This document shows positions 52,576 through 63,574 of a stretch of 64,000 bases of DNA, piece after piece. Source of the stretch: Actibacterium mucosum KCTC 23349. GTDB taxonomy: Bacteria > Pseudomonadota > Alphaproteobacteria > Rhodobacterales > Rhodobacteraceae. A program made the translations under genes and the position numbers. Below the pieces are notes generated by a model. The model was not told the DNA's origin. It saw nothing but the letters and a program-made list of their open reading frames with translations, and did not search any database. Position 1 is the stretch's first letter. Each line of letters begins with the position of its first letter. Where the stretch lies: the NCBI RefSeq assembly GCF_000647975.1, contig NZ_JFKE01000002.1, positions 372,001-436,000 on the forward strand, written 5' to 3'.

Positions 52576-52845
52576 ATGGCACATAAAAAAGCAGGTGGTT
52601 CGTCTCGGAACGGTCGCGACAGTGCGGGCCGTCGTCTTGGCGTAAAGAAATATGGCGGCGAAGCCGTGATCCCCGGCAACATCATCGTGCGTCAGCGCGG
52701 CAACAAGTGGTGGCCGGGTGAAAACGTGGGTCAGGGCAAAGACCACACCATCTTTGCGACCACCGAAGGCAACGTCAAATTCCATAAAGGCCTGAAAGGC
52801 CGCACCTTCATTTCGGTTCTCCCGTTAGCGGAGGCCGCTGAATAA
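52576..52845 (+). CDS. rpmA: 50S ribosomal protein L27
   Basis: An 89-residue protein: [20 protein letters not shown] at the start and [18 protein letters not shown] in the middle, the standard L27 sequence. Its N-terminal arm reaches the peptidyl-transferase centre. Second gene of the rplU operon, followed by a clear terminator, so obgE, which often follows in other bacteria, is displaced here by about 2.8 kb. Confidence 0.97.
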   Translation: MAHKKAGGSSRNGRDSAGRRLGVKKYGGEAVIPGNIIVRQRGNKWWPGENVGQGKDHTIFATTEGNVKFHKGLKGRTFISVLPLAEAAE

Positions 52846-52873
52846 GCCGAAACCTCGAAGGTAAAAGATTTCA

Positions 52874-52905
52874 GGGGATCGGCAACAGGCCGGTCCCCTT
52901 TCTCG
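52874..52905 (+). terminator. Intrinsic terminator after rpmA
   Basis: GGGGATCGGC (52874-52883) pairs with GCCGGTCCCC (52889-52898; one G-U pair) around AACAG, and the descending arm runs into TTTCTCG, then TTTTT a few bases on. It ends the rplU-rpmA transcript. Confidence 0.8.
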
Positions 52906-52977
52906 TTTTTGGAGACTGGCCATTTCACCGCCCACATTTGGGCATTTACTCGCAACGAGGAAGAATGGACTAGTACA

Positions 52978-54378
52978 ATGACTGTTACCGGCAAGGATCT
53001 GATTGATCTGGGTTTTGAGCAGGGCGCCGATTTGGGTCGCGCTCTGGAAACTGTGCGGGCGCTGAACCTGCAGGGCGATGATTTGGCGGCTTGGGTGGCT
53101 GCCAACAAACCGTCGCCGCGCGTGGGGTTGCAGGACAATCCCGGATACGTGCTGAACCTCGAAGCCGGTGACGAACAGGAACGCGACAACCTGGACAAAG
53201 TCACGGCCACCATGGACGTGCTGATGCGTACGCCGACGCTGCGCAAAGGTGCGGTGATGCCCGATGCTTGTCCGGCTGGCCCCGAAGGCACCATTCCGGT
53301 GGGCGGTGTTGTGGCGGCAGAAAACGCCATTCATCCCGGTATGCATTCGGCCGATATCTGTTGTTCTGTCATGGTGACCGAGTTTGCAGATTCCGACCCC
53401 AAAACGGTGTTGGACGCGGTCCACAAGGCCACGCATTTCGGCCCCGGGGGGCGTCCGAATGGTCAGCGTTACACCGTATCGCCAGCGCTTTATGATGCGT
53501 TTCGGGACAATGCGTTCCTGAAAGACAAGAAGATCCTGCAAGCCGCGATGGAGCATCTGGGCACGCAGGGTGACGGCAACCATTTTGCCTTTGTCGGTGT
53601 GTCCAAGGCCAACGGCACCACGTGTCTGGTGACCCATCACGGGTCGCGTGGGCCAGGTGCGGGGCTGTACAAGCTGGGCATGAAATGTGCTGAGAAATGG
53701 CGCAAAAAGCTGAGCACGGGCGTGTTGAAGCAAAACGCGTGGATTCCTGCCGACAGTGCGGATGGTGTGGCCTATTGGGACGCTTTGCAACTGGTGCGGA
53801 AATGGACCAAGGCCAATCACAACGCCATCCATCAGGCGGCGACAGTTTTTGCCGACGCCAAGGTGGTGGAGCGGTTCTGGAACGAACACAACTTCGTCTT
53901 CCGCGACGGGGATCTGTTTTGGCATGCCAAGGGGGCAACACCCGTGAATGCCGATTTTCTGCCCGATACCAACGGGTTGCAGATCGTTCCTCTGAACATG
54001 GCCGAACCGGTTCTGCTGATCCGCGGTGCGGTTACCGACCGCAACTATGGCTTTGCCCCGCATGGTGCTGGCCGTAACATGTCGCGGACGGCACATAAAC
54101 GTGCGCAGGGTGATCTGACCGAGGCTGAACTGTTTGCGCGCGAAACCGCCGGGCTGGATGCACGGTTCTTTAGTGGCAATATCGACGTGTCCGAGCTGCC
54201 ATCGGCCTACAAGCCGGCGGCAACCGTGCGCGCCCAGATGGCGGCGTTTGATCTGGCCGAGGTGGTGGACGAGATCCAACCCTATGGTTCGATCATGGCG
54301 GGTGACTGGGAACGTGACGCGCCGTGGCGCAAGAAAGCACAGGCCAAATGGGCCGAGCGGAATGCGAGGGACGCATGA
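52978..54378 (+). CDS. RtcB-family RNA ligase
   Basis: A 466-residue protein of the RtcB fold. Manganese-binding and guanylylation motifs are recognisable although variant: GMHSADICCSVM (Asp and Cys ligands), THHGSRGPGAG, and FAPHGAGRNMSRTAHK with the His that carries GMP. RtcB seals 2',3'-cyclic phosphate and 5'-OH RNA ends. No RtcA or RtcR gene is nearby, so regulation by the sigma-54 RtcR system is not evident. The start at 52978 lacks a strong ribosome site; TTG 52909 in the same frame would add 23 residues. It overlaps the LysE gene by ATGA. Confidence 0.88.
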   Translation: MTVTGKDLIDLGFEQGADLGRALETVRALNLQGDDLAAWVAANKPSPRVGLQDNPGYVLNLEAGDEQERDNLDKVTATMDVLMRTPTLRKGAVMPDACPAGPEGTIPVGGVVAAENAIHPGMHSADICCSVMVTEFADSDPKTVLDAVHKATHFGPGGRPNGQRYTVSPALYDAFRDNAFLKDKKILQAAMEHLGTQGDGNHFAFVGVSKANGTTCLVTHHGSRGPGAGLYKLGMKCAEKWRKKLSTGVLKQNAWIPADSADGVAYWDALQLVRKWTKANHNAIHQAATVFADAKVVERFWNEHNFVFRDGDLFWHAKGATPVNADFLPDTNGLQIVPLNMAEPVLLIRGAVTDRNYGFAPHGAGRNMSRTAHKRAQGDLTEAELFARETAGLDARFFSGNIDVSELPSAYKPAATVRAQMAAFDLAEVVDEIQPYGSIMAGDWERDAPWRKKAQAKWAERNARDA

Positions 54379-54980
54379 GCGTCGCCGTCGCATCTTTCCT
54401 GACCTTTGCGGCCAGCCAGGTGGGCACACCGGGCCCCGCAAACATGGCCCTGATGGCCACAGGGGCGCGCTTTGGTCTGCGTCGGGCGTTGCCGTTTGTG
54501 GCGGGTGTGGCGTTGGGTAAGCAGCTGGTGATCTGGCCGCTTGGCCTGGGTCTGTTGGCATTGTCGCATCAGGTTCCCGTGGTGTTCGACCTGCTCAAAT
54601 GGGTCTCGGCAGCCTATATTTGCTGGCTCGCAATTCGGATTGCGGGCATGCGCCTTGCGCCCGGCGCACCTGCGTCTGACGCACCGGGGTTTGGGGCCGG
54701 TTTGGCGGTACATCCGCTGAATCCCAAGGCCTGGGCAATGATCACGGCGGGGTTCACGAATTTCGTGAGCCCCGGCACCCCCGCCTTGCAGGCAACGGCG
54801 ATCATCGCCATTTGCCTATTGGCAACGCAGATCGTGTTACACCCCGTCTATACGTTCGCTGGTGAGCGTTTGGCGGGGGCCGTGGCCGGAAAACCGGCTG
54901 AACGCTACTTAATGTTGGCTCTTGCTGCCCTGACGGTGGCCAGCGTCGGTTATGTGCTTTTCGGAGGAGGGAAGGCATGA
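54375..54980 (+). CDS. LysE-family exporter
   Basis: A 201-residue inner-membrane protein with six helices of the LysE/RhtB type. The N-terminal signature QVGTPGPANMALMATGARFG and the central VHPLNPKAWAMI are family-specific. Members export amino acids or related small molecules; the substrate is unknown. It overlaps rtcB at its start and the acetyltransferase gene at its end, making a three-gene operon of unrelated functions. Confidence 0.85.
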   Translation: MSVAVASFLTFAASQVGTPGPANMALMATGARFGLRRALPFVAGVALGKQLVIWPLGLGLLALSHQVPVVFDLLKWVSAAYICWLAIRIAGMRLAPGAPASDAPGFGAGLAVHPLNPKAWAMITAGFTNFVSPGTPALQATAIIAICLLATQIVLHPVYTFAGERLAGAVAGKPAERYLMLALAALTVASVGYVLFGGGKA

Positions 54981-55519
54981 AGATGGATCAGATAGAAAAG
55001 AACCTTCCGGTGATCGAGACCGAACGTTTTGTCCTGCGCCCCGTGCGCAAATCGGATGCAGGCCTGTTGGCCATGTATGCCGGGGATGAACGCGTGTCCC
55101 GTTTTACCCGGTCGATCCCCAATCCGCTGCCCCCCGGCGCGACCGAGGCCTTTGTGGCACGTGCGTTGGATCCGGAACGCACCGAAGATGTGTGGATCAT
55201 GGATGGATCAGGACATGACCTGTCCGAGGTTCTGGGGGTGATTGCTTTGGACCGGATGGATCGAAACCAGTCAGAGGTAGGGTATTGGGTTGCGCCGGCT
55301 TTTTGGAATACAGGCATCGCATCCGAGGCGGTTGGCGCCATGTTGGCCGCGAACCCGCAGAAATGTAAAACCATCTTTGCATCGGTCTTTCAGGACAATC
55401 CCGGCTCGGCCCGGGTGCTGACCAATGCCGGGTTTGAATATATCGGCGATGCCGAGGCGTTCTCTGTTGCGCGCAACGCCCAAGTCCCCACCTGGACCTA
55501 TCTGAAAAAGCTGGGCTGA
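54977..55519 (+). CDS. GNAT-family N-acetyltransferase (RimJ/RimL type)
   Basis: A 180-residue acetyl-CoA-dependent acetyltransferase: TERFVLRPVRKSDAGLLAMY at the start, SEVGYWVAPAFWNTGIASEA (acetyl-CoA region) and VFQDNPGSARVLTNAGF near the end are typical of the RimJ/RimL branch. It probably acetylates an amino group of a protein or small molecule in the cytoplasm. The start overlaps the LysE gene (ATGA). Followed by a 111-base gap before obgE. Confidence 0.87.
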   Translation: MKMDQIEKNLPVIETERFVLRPVRKSDAGLLAMYAGDERVSRFTRSIPNPLPPGATEAFVARALDPERTEDVWIMDGSGHDLSEVLGVIALDRMDRNQSEVGYWVAPAFWNTGIASEAVGAMLAANPQKCKTIFASVFQDNPGSARVLTNAGFEYIGDAEAFSVARNAQVPTWTYLKKLG

Positions 55520-55552
55520 GCGATGGGGACACTGCGACCATTGCCAATCTAG

Positions 55553-57758
<2,206 letters not shown>

Positions 57759-57762
<4 letters not shown>

Positions 57763-59024
57763 AAGATATGGAAAACATTCCCCAGATGATGGCCGAACTG
57801 GGCGCGCGCGCGCGCGCCGCCGCTGCGGATCTGGCCTTTGCACCAGCCGAGGTTAAGCAGCACGCGCTGGAAGCCGCCGCCGATGCGGTTTGGGCCCGGC
57901 GCGACGAGATCATTGCCGCCAATGCAAAGGACATGGAGTTTGGCCGCGACAAGGGGTTAAGCCCCGCGATGATGGACCGGCTGATGCTGGACGAGGCGCG
58001 CATTCAGGGTATGTGCGACGGGCTGCGCAACGTGGCCGCGCAGGCGGATCCGGTGGGCGCGGTGATGGCCGAGTGGGATCAGCCCACAGGGCTGAACATC
58101 CGCCGCGTGCGCACGCCCCTGGGCGTGATCGGCGTGATCTATGAAAGCCGGCCCAACGTGACAGCAGATGCCGGCGCGCTGTGCCTGAAGGCCGGCAATG
58201 CGGTGATCCTGCGCGGTGGCTCGGAAAGCTTTCATTCCGCCGGGCTGATCCATGCCTGTCTGCAGGATGGCCTGCGGGCCGCCGGTCTGCCCGAGGACGC
58301 CATTCAGCGCGTGCCCACCCGCGACCGCGCCGCGGTGGCCGAGATGCTGACCATGACCGACACGATCGACGTGATTGTGCCGCGCGGCGGCAAGGGGCTG
58401 GTGGGCCTGGTGCAGCGCGAGGCGCGGGTGCCGGTTTTTGCCCATCTTGAAGGGATCGTACATATCTTTGTGGATGCCGCCGCCGATGCCGACAAGGCGC
58501 GCAAGGTGGTCTTGAACGCCAAGACCCGCCGCACGGGTATCTGCGGGGCGGCCGAATGCCTGCTGATCCACCGTCAGATTGCCGACGGGCTGGGCGCGCA
58601 GCTGATCGCCGACCTGGTGGCGGCCGGGGTGCGCGTGCATGCGGGTGCGGGGCTGGACCATCTGCCGGGTGTTCAGGCCGCAACCGACGACGATTGGGGC
58701 CGCGAGTACCTGGATATGGATATCGCCGTGAAACTGGTCGACGACGTGCAGGGCGCAATCGCGCATATCCGCGACTTTGGCTCGAACCACACCGATTGCG
58801 TGATCACCGAGGATGACACCGTGGCTGCGACCTTCTTTCAGCGCCTCGACAGCGCGATCCTGATGCGCAACGCGTCGACCCAATTCGCCGATGGCGGCGA
58901 GTTCGGCATGGGCGCCGAGATCGGGATTGCCACCGGCAAGATGCACGCCCGCGGCCCGGTAGGCGCCGAGCAACTGACCAGCTTCAAATATCTGGTTGAG
59001 GGCGACGGAACGACCCGCGCTTAA
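57759..59024 (+). CDS. proA: Gamma-glutamyl phosphate reductase
   Basis: A 421-residue aldehyde-dehydrogenase-fold enzyme that reduces glutamyl phosphate to glutamate semialdehyde for proline. [22 protein letters not shown] and [18 protein letters not shown], with the catalytic Cys in TGICGA, are diagnostic. Its ATG overlaps the proB stop. Its end overlaps the convergent chpT gene by four bases. Confidence 0.97.
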
Positions 59025-59626
59025 AAACGAACGCTGACGGTTTCACTGCCCAACTCTACCTGCAACGCCCGCCTTGCGCGGGCGGCTGCGTCTGCAAGCA
59101 ATCCAAAATGAACCTCGGCGGGCTTCAGGTCGTGGGCTGAAAGCGGGCTGGTCAACAGGCTCCACAGCTCATAATCCACATTCAGGCGTGGACCGGTGGC
59201 TGACAATTGCCATTTGTCTTGGTCGGATTGAGAAAGCGCAATCTTGCCCCCAACAGGCAGCGCACTTTCAAGGCATAGAACAAGCATCAGCGCCAGCTTT
59301 GCCTCGGAACGGGGCAAATCTGGTTGGACGTCGTGAATGATGGTGATCCGGCTGCCGGCAAAACTGTCGTCCAGCACACTGGCAAATTCGCGCCGCCCGA
59401 TCTGCTGATCGATGCTGGCGGCACCGAAGGCGATGCGGAAATAGCGAATCCGGGCATTTGCGTGGGCCACGCTGTCCGCAATCAACTGCATCTCGGGGCT
59501 TTGCGGCGCGCCCGACATCTGCAAAAGTTCCATCCCATTGCCAATGGCCCCAAGTGGGCTGATAAGATCATGACAGATACGCGAACCCAAAAGTGCTGCG
59601 AGATCGGGCCGGGTGTCGGGTTTCAT
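59021..59626 (-). CDS. chpT: Histidine phosphotransferase ChpT
   Basis: A 201-residue dimeric phosphotransferase. [17 protein letters not shown] puts the phospho-accepting His19 in a four-helix-bundle DHp-like region, followed by a degenerate ATPase-like domain. In Caulobacter and roseobacters ChpT carries phosphate from CckA to CtrA and CpdR, controlling cell cycle, motility and gene transfer agents. ATG 59626 has GAGGTT seven bases upstream, and is preferred to TTG 59641. Confidence 0.88.
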   Translation of the reverse strand: MKPDTRPDLAALLGSRICHDLISPLGAIGNGMELLQMSGAPQSPEMQLIADSVAHANARIRYFRIAFGAASIDQQIGRREFASVLDDSFAGSRITIIHDVQPDLPRSEAKLALMLVLCLESALPVGGKIALSQSDQDKWQLSATGPRLNVDYELWSLLTSPLSAHDLKPAEVHFGLLADAAARARRALQVELGSETVSVRF

Positions 59627-59656
59627 GCGGGAACCTCGCAAAATAGGAGCAGGCCA

Positions 59657-59842
59657 ATGTCGGATTTCAACGCGATGCTCGAACCCGGGCAGCTTGTGCG
59701 CAACGCGCGCGAGCCAGATTGGGGGTTGGGGCAGGTCCAGTCGAATATCAATGGCAAATTAACTGTGAACTTCGAGAATGCAGGCAAGGTTGTGCTGATC
59801 GGGTCCGAAGTGGATCTCATCCCTGAATTTTCCTCCGGCTAA
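59657..59842 (+). CDS. DUF3553 small protein
   Basis: A 61-residue protein: MLEPGQLVRNAREPDWGLGQ and KLTVNFENAGKVVL match DUF3553, a small beta-barrel family resembling the CarD/UvrD-tail Tudor-like fold (the W-G-x-G-x-V pattern). Such domains often bind RNA polymerase or repair helicases; this stand-alone form has no known function. AGGAGC gives a good ribosome site. It is divergent from chpT across 30 bases. Confidence 0.82.
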   Translation: MSDFNAMLEPGQLVRNAREPDWGLGQVQSNINGKLTVNFENAGKVVLIGSEVDLIPEFSSG

Positions 59843-59985
59843 GCGGCCTTGCCTTGTTCCAATGAATTGCAAATCAACCTTAACGGGTGGTTAACAAACG
59901 TCAATCCAGCGCCAACAGTTGCAATGTGAAAGGTGGCTGACTAGAAGGCTGCAAACCGGCGCAACAAGAGCAGGCCCGCCCCGAT

Positions 59986-60765
59986 ATGGAGCCCACAGAC
60001 AGCTATTATGCCATTCGGCTGGCCGAAGACCCCAACGATCTGCGCGCGTCGCAGCGGTTGCGCTATGAAGTTTTCGTGGAAGAATTGGGTGGTGACGGCG
60101 AGATGGTCGATCACGATGCCCGGATCGAACAGGATGCCTTCGATCCTTTCTATGACCACATGGTGTTGGTTGATACGCGGCGCGATCCCGCCAATCTGGA
60201 CCATGTGGTGGGCGTTTACCGGCTGATGCGCAGCGATCAGATGCATCGGGTGGGCCGGTTCTACACAGCCGACGAATATGACCTGTCGCCGTTGATCTCA
60301 TCCGGCCGCACGTTGTTGGAACTGGGCCGCTCATGCGTGCATCCCGACCACCGGGGCGGCACCGCCATGTACCATCTTTGGAATGGGTTGGCGGCCTATG
60401 TGTTTGATCACGATATCGAAATTCTTTTTGGCGTGGCCAGTTTTCACGGCACTGATGCCGACGCTCTGGCACAGCCTTTGGCCTATTTGCATCACAACCA
60501 CCTGGCACCGGAACACTTGCGTGCCAAGGCGTTGGCGGACTCGTATCTGGGCATGGAACGTATCCCTGCCGATCAGGTGAACCGCAAAGAGGCGATGTTG
60601 AACACGCCGGCGCTGATCAAGGCTTATCTGCGGCTGGGTGGTGTCGTGGGTGAAGGGGCCTATGTAGACCATGCCTTTCAAACCACGGATGTTCTGTTGA
60701 TCATGGATACGGAGTTGATGAACGCCAAGAGCCGCGAAGCCTTTCGCGAAGGGCGCGGCGCGTGA
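59986..60765 (+). CDS. olsB: Ornithine N-acyltransferase (OlsB)
   Basis: A 259-residue GNAT-related acyltransferase that moves a 3-hydroxy fatty acid from ACP to ornithine, giving lyso-ornithine lipid. RASQRLRYEVFVEELGG and LELGRSCVHPDHRGGTAM are signature segments of the OlsB/hemolysin-like family. It overlaps the following acyltransferase gene by four bases. The 143-base gap before it (59843-59985) shows no gene. Confidence 0.9.
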   Translation: MEPTDSYYAIRLAEDPNDLRASQRLRYEVFVEELGGDGEMVDHDARIEQDAFDPFYDHMVLVDTRRDPANLDHVVGVYRLMRSDQMHRVGRFYTADEYDLSPLISSGRTLLELGRSCVHPDHRGGTAMYHLWNGLAAYVFDHDIEILFGVASFHGTDADALAQPLAYLHHNHLAPEHLRAKALADSYLGMERIPADQVNRKEAMLNTPALIKAYLRLGGVVGEGAYVDHAFQTTDVLLIMDTELMNAKSREAFREGRGA

Positions 60766-61598
60766 GTGCCACCTGGTATGGAGATGGACCCGAGCCGGAA
60801 CCGCACAAGCTGAGTTTCGGAGATTGGTTGCGCGTCGCGTGGCGTGGCAGCCTGTTGGGGATCGTGACGTTCGGATGTTTGGCGCTGTTGCTGCTGGTCC
60901 GGCTGATCGAGCGGCCGATCTTCGGAATGCGCCGCCCTGTGACGCCCTATATCACCCGGTTTGTCTGCACCGCGGCCTTTGTAATCCTGCGCATGCCGCA
61001 CCGGGTGCGCGGGCAGATCATGACCCATCGCGGCGCGTTTGTGGCCAATCACAGTTCGTGGCTGGATATCTTCACGTTGAACGCGCGCAAGCGGATTTAC
61101 TATGTCTCGAAGGCCGAGGTGGCCAGTTGGCCCGGCATCGGCTGGCTGGCGCGTGCGACGGGCACGGTGTTCATCAACCGCGACCGGCGCGAGGCGCGGG
61201 CGCAGACGGCGCTGTTCGAGGCGCGGCTTTTGGCCGGGCACAAGCTGTTGTTTTTCCCCGAGGGCACATCGAGCGATGGCCGCCGGGTATTGCCGTTCAA
61301 GACCACGTTGTTTGCGGCGTTCTTTAGTGAGGCGTTACGGGATGTGCTGTGGGTGCAGCCGGTCAGCGTGCTGTACCGGGCGCCCGAGGGGGCAGAGGCG
61401 CGGTTTTACGGCTGGTGGGGCGATATGGGGTTTGGTGCAAACCTGTTGCAGGTATTGGCGGCGCGCCAGCAGGGATCGGTCGAAGTGATTTATCACCCGC
61501 CATTGCGGGTGGCGGATTTTGCCGACCGCAAGGCCCTGGCGGCGGCCTGCGAGGCGGCGGTGCGCGGTGGCTTTCCGGCCGAGCTACTGTCAGATTGA
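60762..61598 (+). CDS. olsA: Lyso-ornithine lipid O-acyltransferase (OlsA)
   Basis: A 278-residue membrane-bound acyltransferase of the PlsC family: one N-terminal hydrophobic segment (~35-50), the catalytic HSSWLD (HX4D), FINRDRREAR, and FFPEGTSSDGRR. Paired with olsB it should add the second acyl chain to make ornithine lipid, a phosphorus-free membrane lipid made by many marine alphaproteobacteria when phosphate is low. The downstream gap holds a GC-rich hairpin. Confidence 0.9.
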   Translation: MSATWYGDGPEPEPHKLSFGDWLRVAWRGSLLGIVTFGCLALLLLVRLIERPIFGMRRPVTPYITRFVCTAAFVILRMPHRVRGQIMTHRGAFVANHSSWLDIFTLNARKRIYYVSKAEVASWPGIGWLARATGTVFINRDRREARAQTALFEARLLAGHKLLFFPEGTSSDGRRVLPFKTTLFAAFFSEALRDVLWVQPVSVLYRAPEGAEARFYGWWGDMGFGANLLQVLAARQQGSVEVIYHPPLRVADFADRKALAAACEAAVRGGFPAELLSD

Positions 61599-61632
61599 GG
61601 CCCGTTCCGCGCCATTTTTTCTGTCTCGCGGC

Positions 61633-61648
61633 GGGGCGTGCGCCCCTT
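61633..61648. terminator. GC hairpin between convergent olsA and ThiE-like genes
   Basis: GGGGCG (61633-61638) pairs with CGCCCC (61641-61646) around TG, followed by only TT. It lies in the 73-base gap between two convergent genes and may help end either transcript. Confidence 0.4.
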
Positions 61649-61671
61649 CCGCTCGGGCCGGCGCCAGGCCG

Positions 61672-62295
61672 TCACGTCATCGCCGATTTCAGCGTAGCGA
61701 GGGCGGCGGCGGGGGTGTCGGTGCCCCAGATCTCGGGCCCGATGCCAAAGAAATCGGTGATGGGGCTGAGGGTCGCGATGGCGTCGGGCGTCAGGTTGCC
61801 TTCGGCGACCACCGGCAGTTCGATCATTTCCGACCACCAGGCGAAAAGCTCGGGCGTGGCCGGTTCGCCGGTGCCCAGCGCGGTTTCGGTGGTGGGGCCA
61901 AAGGCGATGTAATCGGCGCCGATCTCGCCAGCGGTCATGCCGTCGTGGCGGGAATTGCCGCAAAAGGCGCCGACGATGGCATCGTCGCCCAGGGCTTTGC
62001 GCGCTTTGCGGACTGATCGCGCGCCATCGGTCAGGTGGACGCCATCCAGCGCAAAGCGTTCGGCCAGCTGCACGTGATCGGCAATGGTCAGCGCGATGTC
62101 GCGGGCGGTTGTCACCTCGCGCACGGCGTCGGCGGCGCGGGCGACGCGGTCTTCCTCGAGCGTTGCCAGGGCCAGGCGCACACAGGCAACCTCGTGCGCG
62201 TCCAGCACCGCGGCCAGCTGTGCGGGGAAGGTCGACAACTCGAATTCAGGCGGGGTGATCAGGTAAATCTGCGGCTGCTCGGGGGTGGTGGCCAT
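61672..62295 (-). CDS. Thiamine phosphate synthase-family protein (divergent ThiE)
   Basis: A 207-residue TIM barrel resembling ThiE/TenI: IYLITPPEF at the start, VQLAERFALDGVHLTDGARSV and GADYIAFGPTTETALG. The early Q-x-R-x-K stretch that holds the pyrimidine in ThiE reads CVRLALATLEE, so the usual Gln and Lys are missing. It could be a divergent thiamine phosphate synthase or a TenI-like protein of other function. No other thiamine gene is in the window. A standard start at ATG 62295 follows AAGGAGC. Confidence 0.75.
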   Translation of the reverse strand: MATTPEQPQIYLITPPEFELSTFPAQLAAVLDAHEVACVRLALATLEEDRVARAADAVREVTTARDIALTIADHVQLAERFALDGVHLTDGARSVRKARKALGDDAIVGAFCGNSRHDGMTAGEIGADYIAFGPTTETALGTGEPATPELFAWWSEMIELPVVAEGNLTPDAIATLSPITDFFGIGPEIWGTDTPAAALATLKSAMT

Positions 62296-62339
62296 TTGCG
62301 GGCTCCTTGATCTTGGCTTGCGCCCCTATAACGGCTGGC

Positions 62340-62669
62340 TCACTTGGGCGGAAGGGTTTTTGCAAATCCCAGCGCCAGGGTTAGCAGCGCGCCGCGCGTG
62401 TCGTCATTGCCCATGCCGTCATCGGTGACCTCGACCATGCCGCCCATCTTGCGCCCGGTGAACGACAAGGGAGCGGCGCCGGGGATGGCCAGCGCCGCGG
62501 CCTCCTGTTCTTTGCCGACGCGGAACATGCCGCCGCCTTTGTGCACACCGCAGACCATGTTGCCGTTCAGCAGGAAACACAGACCGCCAAACATGCGTTT
62601 CTCGGAGATGCCGGGTGTGTCCGACAAGGCGTCGCGCAGAATTTCGGCTAATCCTTCGTCATAGGCCAT
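62340..62669 (-). CDS. TfoX/Sxy N-terminal domain protein
   Basis: A 109-residue stand-alone TfoX N-terminal domain: KRMFGGLCFLLNGNMVCGVHKGG and GRKMGGMVEVTDDG are the family core. In gamma-proteobacteria full-length TfoX/Sxy turns on competence; the short alphaproteobacterial form has no proven role. Its C-terminal HhH domain is absent. ATG 62669 follows GGGAGG. Divergent from trmJ. Confidence 0.88.
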   Translation of the reverse strand: MAYDEGLAEILRDALSDTPGISEKRMFGGLCFLLNGNMVCGVHKGGGMFRVGKEQEAAALAIPGAAPLSFTGRKMGGMVEVTDDGMGNDDTRGALLTLALGFAKTLPPK

Positions 62670-62739
62670 GCGGGACCTCCCTTGCGTCTGGTTGATGCTG
62701 AGCGTATCACCGCGCCGATTGCCACGAAAGCCTGACACT

Positions 62740-63483
62740 ATGACTGACCGACAACCCGCCTTTATACTGGTGCGCCCGCAGATGGGCGAAAACATTGGTG
62801 CGGCGGCGCGCGCGATGCTGAATTTCGGGCTGACGCGGATGCGGCTGGTGGACCCGCGCGACGGGTGGCCGAACCAGCGGGCGGTGGCCACGGCTTCGGG
62901 CGCGGGGCGGGTGCTGGACGGCGCTGGGACCTATGACGACACGGCCGGTGCCTGCGCCGATTGCGATTATGTGTTCGCCACAACCGCCCGGTCGCGGGAT
63001 CTGACCAAGCCGGTGATGACGCCCGAACGCGCGATGGAGCATGCGCGCGCGCTCTGTGCTCAGGGGCGCAAGGTGGGGGTCTTGTTCGGGCCTGAACGCG
63101 CGGGGTTGGAAAACGACGATATCGCGCGGGCCAATGCCATCATCTCGGTCCCGGTGAACCCGGATTTTGCCTCGCTGAACCTGGCGCAATGTGTGTTGCT
63201 GACAGGGTATGAATGGCGCCGTCAAACCGCCGAGATCGTGCCCGAACTGGTGCATCTGGCCAAAACCGACCCGGCGCCGCAGATTGAGGTGGAAAAGCTG
63301 GCCGAGCATTTTGAGCAGCGGCTTGAGGAAGAGGGGTTCTTTTTCCCTGACCACAAAGCCGAGGGTATGAAGATCAACCTGCGCAATATGTGGAGCCGCT
63401 TTGCCATGACCCGCGCCGATGTGCAGATGCTGCACGGCGCGTTGCGCCAATTGGTGCGCTGGAAAACCCGCGACCGCGACTAG
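62740..63483 (+). CDS. trmJ: tRNA (cytidine/uridine-2'-O-)-methyltransferase TrmJ
   Basis: A 247-residue SPOUT-fold methyltransferase. FILVRPQMGENIGAAARAM, GVLFGPERAGLENDD and SVPVNPDFASLNLAQCV are the three knotted-fold motifs of the TrmJ/TrmH family; the length with a helical C-terminal extension fits TrmJ, which modifies position 32 of tRNAs. ATG 62740 is selected because upstream codons in the same frame carry no family similarity. Followed by ctaA. Confidence 0.9.
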   Translation: MTDRQPAFILVRPQMGENIGAAARAMLNFGLTRMRLVDPRDGWPNQRAVATASGAGRVLDGAGTYDDTAGACADCDYVFATTARSRDLTKPVMTPERAMEHARALCAQGRKVGVLFGPERAGLENDDIARANAIISVPVNPDFASLNLAQCVLLTGYEWRRQTAEIVPELVHLAKTDPAPQIEVEKLAEHFEQRLEEEGFFFPDHKAEGMKINLRNMWSRFAMTRADVQMLHGALRQLVRWKTRDRD

Positions 63484-63574
63484 CCGTCGCCGGGCGCGAA
63501 AAAACCGCGCATCCGCTTGCCCCGGCCAGCCCGCAGCCCTAGGTTGCCAGCACATCAGAATGACGGAGCCCGCA

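Noticed and set aside
52825-54561. 578-codon minus-strand frame over rtcB
   Set aside because: Antisense shadow; the forward frame has the RtcB motifs.
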